In this document: positions 32,606 through 43,260 of the stretch, in pieces | Position numbering within the stretch: the stretch's first letter is position 1 | Layout of the letters: every line of letters starts with the position of its first letter | Source of the DNA: Pegoplata infirma | Taxonomy: Eukaryota; Arthropoda; Insecta; Diptera; Anthomyiidae | Direction: 5' to 3' | Assembly: GCA_963921195.1 (NCBI GenBank) | Contig: OY992536.1 | Coordinates: forward strand, 108,774,778-108,838,777 | Length of the DNA stretch: 64,000 nucleotides | The notes under the pieces: generated by a model | Told to the model about the DNA's origin: nothing | Seen by the model: the letters and a program-made list of their open reading frames with translations, nothing else | Databases searched by the model: none | Position numbers and translations under genes: made by a program

Positions 32606-34160
32606 TAGAGTTGTCAACCGATTAAGAATAATTCGATTAATCGATCAAACAAAACCAAACTCTTGTTCAATTAATTTAAAAATGACGATTTTCGAATAAC
32701 GAATAAATCGATTAATTTATTTCAATTAATCGAACAATTATTTTTTTATATCCTCCAACTACAGTATCGAAATATCGGTCTAGAACCCCATAAAGTAAAT
32801 ATATTTTTGAACAGTGATCGATTACACTGTGCAACACGATTTTTATTTTGGATGGGACCAAAAAAATTAAAGTATACCAACAGTAAAGCAAAACCCATGA
32901 AGGGTTTTGAAAACTTAGTTCGAGTTCTTTTTTTATGGCCCACCGAAGTTTTTAAATTTTTTTCAAAGGCGTTTTAAATAACTCAAAAAAAAGTATTAAA
33001 TCTAGTTCTGAGGCAAATAATGGGGAGACATGTCTTCAGTAAAAATTGATGCCGATTTTTTTCTCAGAATATATTAGCCTTTTATCTCCCATTTAAAGGG
33101 GTCATTTCGGTCCTTTTTTAAAATATCCTAATAAAACACCAATTAAACGTACGTTTATAGGGTTAAACGTACGTTTATAGGGTTAAACTGTTCTACAAAC
33201 ATTTTCTGTATAAAATTTTACTAGGGGTTGTTAGAGATCACAAGTTCGTGCGAATAGTGCAGAATGATTACAAAAGTAAAATTGTAAATTATCACATATT
33301 TTTAAATTGTTTTTTATCAAAGTCTTAAGATTATTTACCTCAGAATTAGATTTAACTTTTTTTTTACTTATTCAAAATGCCTTTGGACACAATTGAAAAC
33401 TTCAGTGGGCCATAAAAAAAGAACTCGAGCAAAGTTTTCAAAACCATTCGGGGTTTTGGTCTTCTAATGGTATACTTTTATTTTGTTGGTCCCATCCAAG
33501 ATACACTCGAAGATTCCAAATTCGTTGCACATTCTAGCGATGTCCGTTTGCCCGTCCGTCTGTAAAGGGCGAGATGCAGTCCAAAATAAAAGAGCTATAC
33601 TCCTGAAGTTAAGCACGTTTATATCTTCTGGTCATAGGCTGGTGAAGTTCCGAGACAAAATCGGACGAGGGGAAACTGTTCCCCCTTAAAGAACTAAAAC
33701 ACCACCAGAAATACAATATTTTTTTAAATTTTTTTCTACTTAAATATATTTGTTCAGCAAATGAAATATTTTTACGCCGTATGAAGTTCATTGACCTACA
33801 TTTGGACCAAGAAGATTAGGAAATGATATTTTTCGGCCCACCCACTTTTAAAGGCGTGATTATAGAAAATAATAAAAAATAATGACAAAAGTGTGTTTCT
33901 TAGGCGTAAATATCGTATTAAATGAATTGGTAATCATTTATGTGAAGAGAGAAAAGGTGTTCTCCAACGTCCCCCGCCGAATCCCGCTTAACTTAAAAAA
34001 CTTTAAACTCAATAAAAATGTTTTTATAGCCACTTTTTTTATTCGTTATTCTCATCGATTAATCGAATAATTTTTAAGACTTAATCGTTTGATCGAACGA
34101 ACAAAAACAATTATTTGAATTATTCGAACAAAATTAAAAGTCGAATAATTGACAACTCTA
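32606..34160. mobile_element. 1.56-kb hAT-like element, GTAAGTAG duplication
   Basis: TIRs TAGAGTTGTCAA/TTGACAACTCTA with an exact 8-bp duplication GTAAGTAG (32598-32605, 34161-34168). Subterminal regions are rich in ATTCGATTAATCG and ATTATTCGA motifs. The middle has been filled by a Helentron-like fragment (from about 32747) that itself carries a foldback (32824-33531). No transposase coding is left. Confidence 0.85.
32824..33531. mobile_element. foldback element with TGTGCAAC termini
   Basis: Starts CACTGTGCAACACGATTTTT and ends CAAATTCGTTGCACA. Internal inverted pairs include GGATGGGACC/GGTCCCATCC, GAACTCGAGC/AGTTCGAGTTC and TATGGCCCACCGAAG/TTCAGTGGGCCATA. A CGTACGTTTATAGGGTTAAA unit is duplicated in tandem at 33149-33187. 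It interrupts a Helentron-like fragment between GATCGATT and TTCTAGCGATGTCC, judged from the intact copies. Confidence 0.7.
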
Positions 34161-35289
34161 GTAAGTAGGTACTGGACCGATTGCTGCGAAATTCATACCG
34201 GTTATAGCTAATGTAATTTCGAGTTAAAGTTTGGGAAAACTATGTCTTGCGATATATCATACTTATGCGCTGAACACAATATCAAAGAATTTTTAAAATC
34301 GGTTGATCGGTTTTCGAGATACCGCTATTTGAAAAAAATTAATGTTTTTTCCTACGTTCTAGAAATTTTTTAAAAAAATTTCAAAATATCTTATCCTTTT
34401 ATAGAGCTTGAGACAATCTTTCATTTCAACCTAATTTGGGACAAATCCGATCATTTAACTCGTGGCGCTCTTCGATCAAAGTTTTGCATTTTTTAAAAAA
34501 TGTCCACCAAAATTCAGCATTTTTAAAAAATAAAAAAATATGTATCTCGCGATACATTATTTTTTAAATTTTGTATTGCTGATTACAAATATTATAAAAT
34601 ATCTAAAATCGGTCGAGCGGTTTTCGAAGTATCGCCATTTTAAATTTGTCAAACAATTTTTTTTCTACGTTCAAGAATTTTTTTTTTTTAAATTTCAAGA
34701 TTTTGTTTCCGTTGACTTTTTCATAGAGCTGGAGAACAGTTTTCATTTCAACCTAATTTAAGCCAAATCAGACCATTTTAACGAATGGCGCCCTTCAATC
34801 AAAGTTTAGAGTTTTGGTGAAAATTTAAAACAAAAAAAAAAACAAAACCTTTGATCAAAAGGTGCCACGGGTTAATATGATCGGATTTGGCCCAGCCAGA
34901 TTAGGTTTAAATGAAAGACAGTCTCAAGTCTATAAAAGGCTATTTAGATATTTTAATTTTTTTTTAAATTTCTTGAACTTAGGAAAAAACCGCCATTTTT
35001 GGCAAATTTCCAATAGCGATATCTCAAAAACCGTTTGACCGATTTTAAATTTTTTTTTATATTCGTGTTCAGCACATCAAAATAGATAACTTTGATGTGT
35101 CGCACGACACAATTTTTATTTATTTTCATTTAAATTTTCAAAAATAATAAAATTTATTTGCCGGGTGCCATGGGTTAATTAAATCCGATTGACCTCAAAT
35201 TTGTACCACATTTTTTTTTGGTCCACTAGAATAAAAATTTTCCCATACACTTGAGAAAATCAAAAGTTGAAGAAAAAATGATACTCTAA

Positions 35290-35760
35290 CGACTCATATT
35301 GGTCCCAGGGCACAGGGACATTCCAGTGAATTACAAAACCGATGAGCTTGCAAGGCTGGGAACTACCTTACAGGTTCCTACGGAATTGGAATGCCTCTAG
35401 AAACTTGAAAAAAAAAAATGTACAGCTTTGTTCCAGAATGGACGTTTAAGACTACACGATAGATCTGGTCTTCTCGTAATCAAAAGCGCACATGTGATAT
35501 GCTATCGCTACGAAAGATGCCCTCAAATTATAAATCAGCAACTGTGAACATAATATTTTTTCCATAAAGTACACGAAATTTCTTTATTTTTGGGCCGTAT
35601 TTGGTTACAAATTTTAAATACGAGTTTTGGTAAAAAACTTAAATTTTTTCAACTTTGTGCGCTGATATCCAGCCAACTCGAAAGTATTTAAATTTCGTGG
35701 TGTCACAACGAACCTCAGAGGTTATGTGCTCGGGCGTTAAGCGCTTGAAGTTTACACTGA
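35290..35760 (+). pseudogene. non-LTR RNase H/3'-end fragment
   Basis: Matches the 14.1-15.2 kb copy from the GHRDIP segment on: GGGCACAGGGACATTCCAG (35308), GAGCTTGCAAGGCTGGGAAC (35345), GTTCCTACGGAATTGGAATG, then after a deletion GTGGTGTCACAACGAACCTC near 35698, the equivalent of the 3' untranslated end. Frameshifts and deletions make it non-functional. Its left edge coincides with the end of the large foldback composite. Confidence 0.7.
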
Positions 35761-35812
35761 CATATCACTGCGAATGTCTAAAATAAATTGCCAATTGAAA
35801 ACAGATCCGTAT

Positions 35813-36235
35813 CAGGGATGGAAAAGTTAGTACTTTAGTACTTTTTTCAGTACTTTTTCACTCTAAAAAATACCGTAGTACCCCCGCGACTGATTTAGTA
35901 CCTTTCTATAACAGACGATTCCATACATTTTTTAACCAATTTTAAAAAAATCCCAAAATCGCACGATTTTTATTGGAAAAATGTTTCAAAAGCTTCAAAT
36001 AAATGAAATTTTTGATTTTAGCCAACCTTGAAGTTTTCTCTAAAAAATAAATAAATGAGGATGTCCTCAATTTAAGAAATTTTATATTGAATTCTTTCTT
36101 CTTATTCGTCGCAGGCGAAAGGCGCTTGTCATACCGAAACTGGTCTTTAATTTTTTTTTAGTACCATCGAGGGCAAAAAAGTACTTTTTTGGTTGAGCTC
36201 CAGTACCATTTCAAAATTCCGATTTTCCATCCCTG
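35813..36235. mobile_element. 423-bp hAT MITE, ATCCGTAT duplication
   Basis: TIRs CAGGGATGGAAAA and TTTTCCATCCCTG, with exact 8-bp flanks ATCCGTAT (35805-35812, 36236-36243). TTAGTACTTT motifs repeat subterminally. The CAGGGATGG terminus and 8-bp duplication are standard for hAT elements. A decayed relative ends near 19566. Confidence 0.92.
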
Positions 36236-36243
36236 ATCCGTAT

Positions 36244-36650
36244 ATAAAACATAGGATTATTTTTTGAGTCACTATCTTATTAGAACGATTATTTTCCTAG
36301 AAAAAGTCTTGTCTATCATAATACTCCAACTAGATCAATGCTAATGCCAGCAAGTGAAGTTTTTTTTATGTTATCTATTATCTTCTTTGAGTAAAGTTAA
36401 TCCAACTGCCTAAGAAACTTTTATAAATTGCAAACAAACCATATATCAAGTTCTTTAAAGTGTTTAACTTTCAAAAGCTTTATAAAAGTTATCTAAGGAT
36501 TAGATAGATAACTTATAAATTCAAAGTCAACCATGATGGACTTTAAACTAAATAAAGCATTACCATTCAAGAGTGTACTGTCATCGAACGTTTATCTCTT
36601 GAATTGACTGAAGTATTTACTTAACAATTACAAACTACCAACTAAATGAA
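36244..36650. other. intronic DNA, nothing recognised
   Basis: About 400 bp without ORF, repeat border or RNA-like structure on either strand. It could include the decayed 5' part of the retrotransposon that becomes recognisable at about 36655. Confidence 0.35.
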
Positions 36651-36654
36651 GGAT

Positions 36655-38217
36655 AGTATTCCAAGTAATAGACATGGATGAAGATGAAACATTGCAAAAG
36701 GTCGAGATGTGCATCTCTTGCGGAAACTTGCAGGTTAATGGAAGAGTGAAGTGAGAATACTTGCACCTCTTGGAAATTCGGATCACAGTGATATGTCTGC
36801 ATCTTTTTAATAGTGTGTTTCTAACTTGCCGCGGAAACGCTCTATTTTTCTCTATGAAAAAGCTCGTTGGGCCGAGGTCAGCGATTTCTTTCGGTATTTT
36901 AAAATTGCAGTCAGATCCAAAGAGGAAGCGTTTAGTTACTGGAGTTCGAATAAGAATGTCGCTACTGATATGCATCGCAAAAAGGCGAGAATCGAGTGTA
37001 CCAAAGTAAAGGCGTGTAAAGGTTCTATACGAATGGCGTCTACGTGCGAAGGTTCTTTTTACTTCTGGGGGTAGTAAAACCTTTTTGGTCGTTTGTTAAA
37101 AGAGTATAGGATAATACAAGCTTTTATTCCAACTCTTTAAAAGAATGATCAACTATTCACCGACCAAGTTGATAAGTCTAACCTCTTCGCTGAACTCTTT
37201 GCGAGAACTTCTCTCTTGCCGAAAAGCGATCAGCCACTGCTCGTTCTCGAAAGAGTATCATATACTATGCCCTCAATTTTCTTTCGGGCCCGAGCAGTCA
37301 AAAGGGTTCTTGCGGATCCCAATGAAAACAAGTCACTAGGGCCGGACGTCATATCAGCACTGGTGCTGAAACAGTGCTCTTCTACGTTAGCACAACCATT
37401 GGAAAACCTTTTCAGCTCTTTGTACAGTGCGGAAGGTGGCCAATCCAGCCAATCTCCAAGAAGGGTGCGGATAACAACCCTAAAAATTACCGCTCAATCG
37501 CGATTTCCTCTGCGTTCTCCGAAGTGATGGAGAGCACCAAACTATCATTTGGTAAACTATTAAGAGACCAATTCACTTTTAAATGATCAACAGTAGGGCT
37601 TCCGTAGCAGTCTTTGAGAGACCTGTTGGCGTTTCTATCTGAACGTTGAAGTCGGTCCCTCCACCATTTTGGTGAGAGTAAAGTGGTTGCTTGATCGTGT
37701 GTGGCACGGTACACTCGTGGCTGAGCTTGTTTTTATTGGTGTCGGTAAGGATTTTTCTCGATTTATAACGAGTTTTCTCAGAGACCGCACTTTACGTACT
37801 GTTTATGTGTCTCTTCACAATACAGCAGCACGCAGCAGACAGCAAAACTTTTACACAAAACTTTCCACATGTATTTTGTTGTTGGCAAATTTTACTGCTT
37901 GCTGCTGTATTGCGAAGAGACACTTACGTGTTGTTTGCAGATGACAGCAGTATTTGTCATTCATTTTCATTCAATCACAGACCAAGCTCTTTGGAGATTT
38001 GGGGCATGCGGCAGAACATGAATGATACACTCAACCAGGACCTTTCTACAATCTGCGAGTGGGGTCGAGCTAATAAGGTCCATTTGAATGCACGCAAGAT
38101 CCAATGTTGTGTGTTAACCCACAGACGGGCTATGGCATTAACATTGTCATCTGTAGCTGTGGATGGTATAGGTATTAAGGAACTAGATCGGTTAGGTTTT
38201 AAATGGCTGCTGACGTT
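36655..38217 (+). pseudogene. non-LTR retrotransposon pol fragment (RT domain, interrupted)
   Basis: Read in several frames: end of the endonuclease region, then RSIFLYEKARWAEVSDFFRY and VRSKEEAFSYWSSN (pre-RT), SLGPDVISALVLKQCSS and KNYRSIAISSAFSEVMES (RT fingers/palm), and the catalytic FADD at 37934-37945, followed by NMNDTLNQDLSTICEWGRAN and SSVAVDGIGIKELDRLG. The GxPQG block normally found before FADD is missing, and a MITE occupies 37806-37923. Frameshifts are numerous. At 38217 it runs into an opposite-strand RNase H fragment. Confidence 0.85.
37806..37923. mobile_element. 118-bp palindromic MITE inside the RT domain
   Basis: TGTGTCTCTTCACAATACAG at the left is mirrored by CTGTATTGCGAAGAGACAC at the right. 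TTA flanks both sides (37803-37805, 37924-37926). Taking it out with one TTA gives the in-frame reading RTLRTVYVLFADD. Confidence 0.8.
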
Positions 38218-38945
38218 TTACGTCAACACACGTTAACTCTCAGGTCCATTGTAATACCACGGGACTGTAATAGGTTTCCCAACTGGTCCCTGTCGTTAAA
38301 CCAATTTTTACGAAACTCCTTAGATATTGAATTTTGACATCCGACAAATCAGAAATATCGTGCAGCTCGTAGTGAAGGAAGTCTCTGACCAGAAAGTGCC
38401 GGAAAATGGCAGACGAAGAGTTCGATAGTTTCCAACTTCTCTTTATTCATGCAACTCCGGCAAAAGTCATTCGACGGCACATTTAACCGCTCTGCGCGAT
38501 TCCCTATAAGACAGTATCCGGTAATTATAGCAACCACCGTCAAAATCTCTCCTCTTGGAAGCGATATCAGCTCACTTGTGCGCCTCTGATTAAGAGAAGT
38601 CTTGCAAGCTCATCGGCTTTGTAATTTCCTGGAATGTCTCTGTGCCCTGGGACCCATATGAGTCGTATCTCAAACTGCTTGGCCATCTCATTTAAAAACG
38701 TGCCGCAGTTAAGGGCATATCTTGTTTTCAGAAACATTGACTCCAGGAACTTGACCGCGGCTTGACTGGCAGAATAAGTAGATGTTAAATGCAGTTGTAG
38801 ACAATACATTGCAGCTCAACCAGTAAGCATCTTCCTTGATTGTCAACCCAAGTTCCTTCGAATAGACTCCAAAGTCCACTTGTTCGTGCGGCCTCGATCC
38901 ATCCATGTAAAAAATTATATAGGCTCCACTACCCGGAATTCTCCT
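38218..38945 (-). pseudogene. non-LTR RNase H fragment, tail-to-tail with the RT fragment
   Basis: Read 38945 to 38218: FYMDGSRPHEQVDFGVYSKE (Asp kept, Thr of TDG replaced by Met), then in other frames IRLIWVPGHRDIPGN and ADELARL, an internal deletion, and LNVPSNDFCRSCMNKEKLET with LFVCHFPALSGQR. Its 3' end CGTGTGTTGACGTAAAACGT abuts 38217. It is the same family as the 14.1 kb copy. Confidence 0.85.
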
Positions 38946-39429
38946 CATCTAAGAATTGAATACTCTTGATGTTCTGAGCATGAAAATTCAGCGTAATGTC
39001 CGATGTAATAAACATGTATTTCAAGTGTCCAAAGAAGTATCGCATTCAAGTGTCTTGGTTTCTGAAAGGGTGCAAGACTTACTTGACTCCATCCGATTTC
39101 CTTACTTACTATTTATACCAGCTATATCAGGCCGAAAATGGAATACAACTCTCATATATGGGTAGCGACTTCAGTGTCTATTCTAAAGCTTCTGGACCAT
39201 TTTCAGGGGAGGGCGGTGAAGCTTAATAATGACAGTAGTGTATCCAGCTCTATTGATTCATTGTTGAGTGACACTTTTCTATCGATACTAAGTAAAATGA
39301 CAAGTACAATGTGACAGAACTCCACTCTACATATTTCACAGTTAAAATTTCAATCCGTGTTTTCTCTCTAATGGTTAACACAGGCTCTATTATAACAGAT
39401 TGAAAATTTCAGAGTAGAACAGAGTAGAA
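38946..39429. other. transition from retrotransposon debris to intron
   Basis: 38946-39225 continues with text that may be further retrotransposon remnant (two overlapping frames, neither matching a motif I can name). 39226-39429 shows nothing. Confidence 0.35.
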
Positions 39430-39682
39430 CATGTTCGACTTTGGAGTGTATTAAAAAAGGAAAGTCAAATTCATAATTATGAAAGCGGAAAACGGAAAGG
39501 TATAAAATTGTCCACAGATTGGATTACTCCAACATTGTGAATGTGGTTTAATACATGCTGGACTGTGGAGTGTATTGAAAAATGAAAATTAAATTGAATA
39601 ATATGTAAGTGCAAATGGGAAAGGTATAAAATTTTCCACAGATTGGAGTACCGTAACATTGCGAATGCGGCTTAAATATTAA
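39430..39682. repeat. tandem duplication, unit about 126 bp
   Basis: Two imperfect copies: TTGGAGTGTATT ... GGTATAAAATTGTCCACAGATTGGA (from about 39438) and GTGGAGTGTATT ... GGTATAAAATTTTCCACAGATTGGA (from about 39565), each followed by an ACATTG(T/C)GAATG(T/C)GG segment. Confidence 0.7.
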
Positions 39683-40340
39683 ATTTTCCAGCTCTCTCTT
39701 TTTCCAAAACCAAAATTTTAAATTATCCACACCCTGCAACATTTTATCGTTTATTGCAATGACACTATTGTGGCTCTACAACAGTCATCTATTAGTGGTG
39801 ACACACAAATGCATTAAATGTTGACAATTGTATTTAAAAAAAAGAAAAAGTGGGAAATTGTTTTTATTTTTTTTTATTATTTTCTGTTTTTCTAATAAGA
39901 TGACATTAGGAAAATTTGCATAACTGAATCATCTAACAATGATTGAAAGTGTGTTAAAATGTTGCATCCAATTACTTTTCCCACTTTATTTTCAGACCGT
40001 GCCGTTGCATATATATTTAGTATTTTGCATTTCAAAAAAAAGTAAAACTTTTTTTCTTTTATTATGCAAAACAATATAGAAAGAAAAAATAATAATAATA
40101 ATACTATGTGATTTGTGTTAATGATGAACATTTCTAAACAAATAATAATAAAATGGAAAAGATTTTTTAAAAAAAGTCATAAAATTCGATATCTCCTCAT
40201 TGGAACTGAAGTATTGTATTGACATTTAAATGTTCTTGAAAACACAATACTTTAAATGAAAATAAAATTTAAAAAAAATAAAGTTGTTATAATTTTCAAA
40301 AAAATAAAAGTGATAACAAAAATGACATGTAATAGACAAT
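39683..40340. other. mtd intron, no feature recognised
   Basis: AT-rich DNA just downstream (in transcription) of the exon at 41.5 kb, with low-complexity AATAATAAT near 40090. No repeat border or exon was seen. Confidence 0.35.
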
Positions 40341-41010
40341 TCACACCTAAGCAAAATCCCGTTTAAACGAGATTATAATACAAATCTCTGTTATTTTTTA
40401 ATTTTTATAAGATTTCCCATACAAAATGGGACAATATCGTTTAATTAGGATTTTGATTAAAAGCTCTATTATTTTACGAGATTTTTTTGTAAGATTTCTC
40501 ATAAAAAACAAAATCCAGTTTGTTATGAGATTTTGCTAAAATCTTGTAATATTTACCGTAAAGTTCTGTTTTAATTATTTTTTTTAATTAATCAACATTT
40601 ACTGTAATGTTTTAAGATTTTAGTAAAATCTCATTACGAACGAGATTTATTACCAGTTTACAGAAGGCGAATAATACACACGAACGAAAATTTTGCATGT
40701 GTTTTGTTATTGTAACAACAACAAAATACGTGTACAATTTTCGTTCGTGTGTATCGTTCGCCTTCTGTTAACTGGCACTTAATTTTTTTATGGGAAATTT
40801 AAAAGAAATCTCGTAAAATAACAGAGATTTTAATAAAAATCCCGTTTAAACGAGATTTTAGCTTTCCCTTAGCTACACCTTCCATAATTATGTAGACATA
40901 AAGCAACAAACACACACAAAACAATAATAATTTATTGCTAATGTTTTGTGTGTGTTTGTTGCTTTATGTTTATATAAATATGTAAGGTGTAGCTAAGGGG
41001 TTAGGTGTGA
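40341..41010. mobile_element. foldback element with two nested hairpins
   Basis: Ends TCACACCTAAGC and TTAGGTGTGA. Subterminal AATCCCGTTTAAACGAGATT occurs at about 40356 and again at 40838, and the arms contain repeated CTCGTAAAATAACAGAGATT-type text. Two later palindromes sit inside it at 40653-40778 and about 40870-41000 (CCCTTAGCTACACCTT ... AAGGTGTAGCTAAGGGG, with CAACAAACACACACAAAAC inverted in its middle). Related arm sequence appears at about 50740-50880. Confidence 0.7.
40653..40778. mobile_element. 126-bp palindromic MITE, TTA duplication
   Basis: CCAGTTTACAGAAGGCGAA at the left mirrors TTCGCCTTCTGTTAACTGG at the right; next inward is CACACGAACGAAAATTTTGC against its complement. TTA lies at 40650-40652 and 40779-40781. 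Confidence 0.75.
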
Positions 41011-41452
41011 AATGCCTGTAAGAGCCATTTAGACGATTAGAATTCCGATGGGACTTGTCTTTTCGGTGTAAGTTAAATATTTGATCGGCTTATCAAAAGT
41101 TTTTAAAAAATATTGATTTAATAATACAACTAACGTCAATATATTTCTTTTGAATATGTCACTATGAAAATATCTGTTTTTGGTTATAACCTGTAAAAAA
41201 GTTTAATTTAAAATTTTTTATAAGTAATTTGTGTTTATTTTTAAAATCATGCTATATTAATTAAACATTAAAAAATTTCTAAAAAAGAACAATACATTTA
41301 AAAGTGCTTGTTTCAAAACATGCAAAGTGCTTTAATATAACTTTTGTATAAACTTTAAAATTTCTTGACAATTTTAGTATTTACATAAATTTATTAGCAA
41401 AAACAGTAAATAAAGATATTAGATCTAAAAATTTCGATCTAAATGCACTTAC

Positions 41453-41524
41453 CTGCGTACTGGTATTGATAAATTATCAAAACTGCGTGACATACTTGAT
41501 ACATCTTGACTAGCCCTACGTGAC
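41453..41524 (-). CDS. mtd: mtd/Oxr1 internal exon (24 codons)
   Basis: A 72-bp exon read 41524 to 41453. The acceptor is TACATTAAATATAG and the donor is GTAAGT at 41452. One base closes the preceding codon, then 23 codons: SRRASQDVSSMSRSFDNLSI then PVR. The last two bases (AG) join the G at 19855 to make Arg. The Ser/Arg-rich text fits the N-terminal region of fly mustard long isoforms. With the 19.8-kb exon the frame is open across the 21,597-bp intron. A microexon this short is easily missed or skipped. Upstream exons lie beyond 64000 or are unrecognised. Confidence 0.8.
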
Positions 41525-42289
41525 CTATATTTAATGTAACAAATAAAAACAAAATAATAAAAAATAATAATGTAAAAAAATAAAACAATAAAAATAATAA
41601 CCGATTTATAAAATTTTAAATTCATGTTAAATATTTAATTTTTTTAGTTTAAGTTTTCCAGTCAAAAATTTTAAAAATTTTAATCAGAAATCTGTAACAT
41701 AAAAATTATATATTGAACACGGCATTGAAAAATTTTGTGAAAATAATGCTCTTGCTAATGACCAGGACTACATATTGCTTTTACTAACATTTTTAACTTT
41801 AACGAACCCTGAAAATTATGCACTTTAGCACAGGGTGACTCATGTGGAAAAATAAATTAATTAAAGATGATCAAAAAAATAATCGATAACGATAATAACC
41901 AAAGACGCGACATTTGGGACAGGTGTCAAAAAAATAATCTTGATCTATATGTTAATTTCAAAAAAACTGCTAATATCTCGAAAACTAATAGCGATATACC
42001 CTCCAAAATGTTAAAAATTCAAGCGAGAGTGTTAAATTCGGCCGTGCCAAATCTTTTATAACCTCCAACATGAAACAAATTTGCAGTGGAGTTTGTTTGG
42101 GAGGGAGAGGGGTCGGTAGCGGTTATTTAGAAAATTTTTTCCCTCTAATTATATGCTTTTTTCACTTCTATACTAATATTATAAAGATTCACTGTTTGCA
42201 TGTTTGTTTGATTGTTTGTTTGTAGAAGATAATCTCCGAGACTACTCTGATTTTAAAAATGTTTTCACCTATAGTTGAAATGCTCCTTT
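41525..42289. other. mtd intron upstream of the 72-bp exon
   Basis: Mostly unremarkable AT-rich DNA. At about 42015-42075 GTTAAATTCGGCCGTGCCAA with TTATAACCTCCAAC resembles the hairpin end of a Helentron/DINE-1-like repeat and is probably a short relic of one. Confidence 0.4.
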
Positions 42290-43260
42290 AGGATGGACAT
42301 AGGCAAGGTTTAATGAAAATTTTAAAAATATGCGAATTTGCTTATCCTTCTGCGTCTTTTTCATATTCTACTCTTCGTAGCGTTTCTAACATGGCGCCGA
42401 AGCGCTCTATTTTCCTCTTTAAAAAAGCGATTTCTTTCGGCATTTTGAAATTGCAGTCAAATCCAGAGAGGAAGCGTTCAGTAACTGGCGTTCGAATTAT
42501 AAATTCGTAACTGATATGCATCACAAAAAGGCGAGAACCGAGTACAAAAGTAAATAGACTGCTCGGGACAGCAAGACCTTTTGGTCGTTCGTTAATAGAG
42601 TAAAGGATAATGCTAGTTCTTCTATTCCAACCTTTTTTAAGGATAATGCATTATTCAGTAACTGGCGTTCGAATTATAAATTCGTAACTGATATGCATCA
42701 CAAAAAGGCGAGAACCGAGTACAAAAGTAAATAGACTGCTCGGGACAGCAAGACCTTTTGGTCGTTCGTTAATAGAGTAAAGGATAATGCTAGTTCTTCT
42801 ATTCCAACCTTTTTTAAGGATAATGCATTATTTACCGACCCGGTTGATAAGGCGAACCTCTTCACTGAATTTTTTGCGAGCAATTCACTCTTGCCGTAAA
42901 TCGATCAGCCACGGCCCGTTCTCGAAAGATTATCATCTACTATGCCCTCGATTTTCTTTCGAACCCAAGCAGTCAAAAGGGTTCTTGCGGATTTCAACGT
43001 AACCAAGTAACTGAAGCCGGATGGCATATTAGAACTGGTGCTGAAACAGTGCTCTTCTACGTTGGCTCATCCATTGGCAAACCTTTTCGACTCTTCGTAA
43101 CATGCCAATCCAACAAATCAAGCCTATCACTAAAAAGAGTGCGCCTAACAACCCTGCAAATTACCGCCACATCGCAATTTTCTCTGCGCTCTCTAAAGTG
43201 ATGGAGAGCATGGTTAATTACCATCTTGTAAATTATTAAGATACCAATTTACTTTTAAAT
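42290..43260 (+). pseudogene. non-LTR RT fragment with internal tandem duplication
   Basis: A second, more decayed copy of the 36.7-37.6 kb region: KRSIFLFKKAISFG, then LKLQSNPERKRSVTGVRI, then text equivalent to FWSFVNRVKDNASSSIP, an RT start around 42960-43060 and NPANYRHIAIFSALSKVMES at about 43150-43208. It ends near 43260. A 177-bp tandem duplication sits in the pre-RT part. Confidence 0.75.
42478..42831. repeat. 177-bp tandem duplication within the RT fragment
   Basis: CAGTAACTGGCGTTCGAATT to AAGGATAATGCATTATT occurs twice head-to-tail, 42481 and 42658 being equivalent positions, with virtually no differences between copies. The near-identity makes it much younger than the host fragment. 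Confidence 0.9.

Larger units (their letters stand above)
32337..34235. repeat. TGTGCAAC/GGAATGGGATG repeat family, copy 2 (interrupted)
   Basis: CAGTGCAACAACCAAAATTT at the left, then the same landmarks as the copy at 7287 (CAGCGCTAGA, GTGGCGTATG, CAATCATACGCAACGG). It breaks after TTCAGTAAGTAG at 32605 and resumes at 34161 with GTAAGTAGGTACTGGACCG. The 7.3-kb copy reads straight through this point. Confidence 0.75.
27337..35289. mobile_element. large foldback-like composite built of GTGGCGCCCTTCGATC repeats
   Basis: Left terminus near TTAGACTGGTATTTTT (27337) and right terminus near AAAATGATACTCTAA (35289) are in inverted relation, including TTCTACTAG/CTAGAATAA and GGTACCAATTTGAG/CTCAAATTTGTACC. 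Inside, a unit of about 300 bp (GGTTTTCGAGATATCGCCAT ... TTTCCTACGTT ... GAGCTTGAGACAATCTTTCA ... GTGGCGCCCTTCGATCAA) repeats in direct orientation at 27.5-28.1 and 34.3-34.8 kb and inverted at 28.1-29.3 and 34.85-35.2 kb. The middle, about 29300-34240, consists of later insertions. One element or several merged relatives are both possible. Confidence 0.5.

Noticed and set aside
33149..33187. CGTACGTTTATAGGGTTAAA direct repeat as a regulatory site
   Set aside because: It is a simple two-copy tandem duplication inside a foldback element, with no gene nearby.
36628..37074. Overlapping ORFs on both strands as sense/antisense genes
   Set aside because: The plus strand shows retrotransposon pre-RT text; the minus-strand frames are shadows of it.
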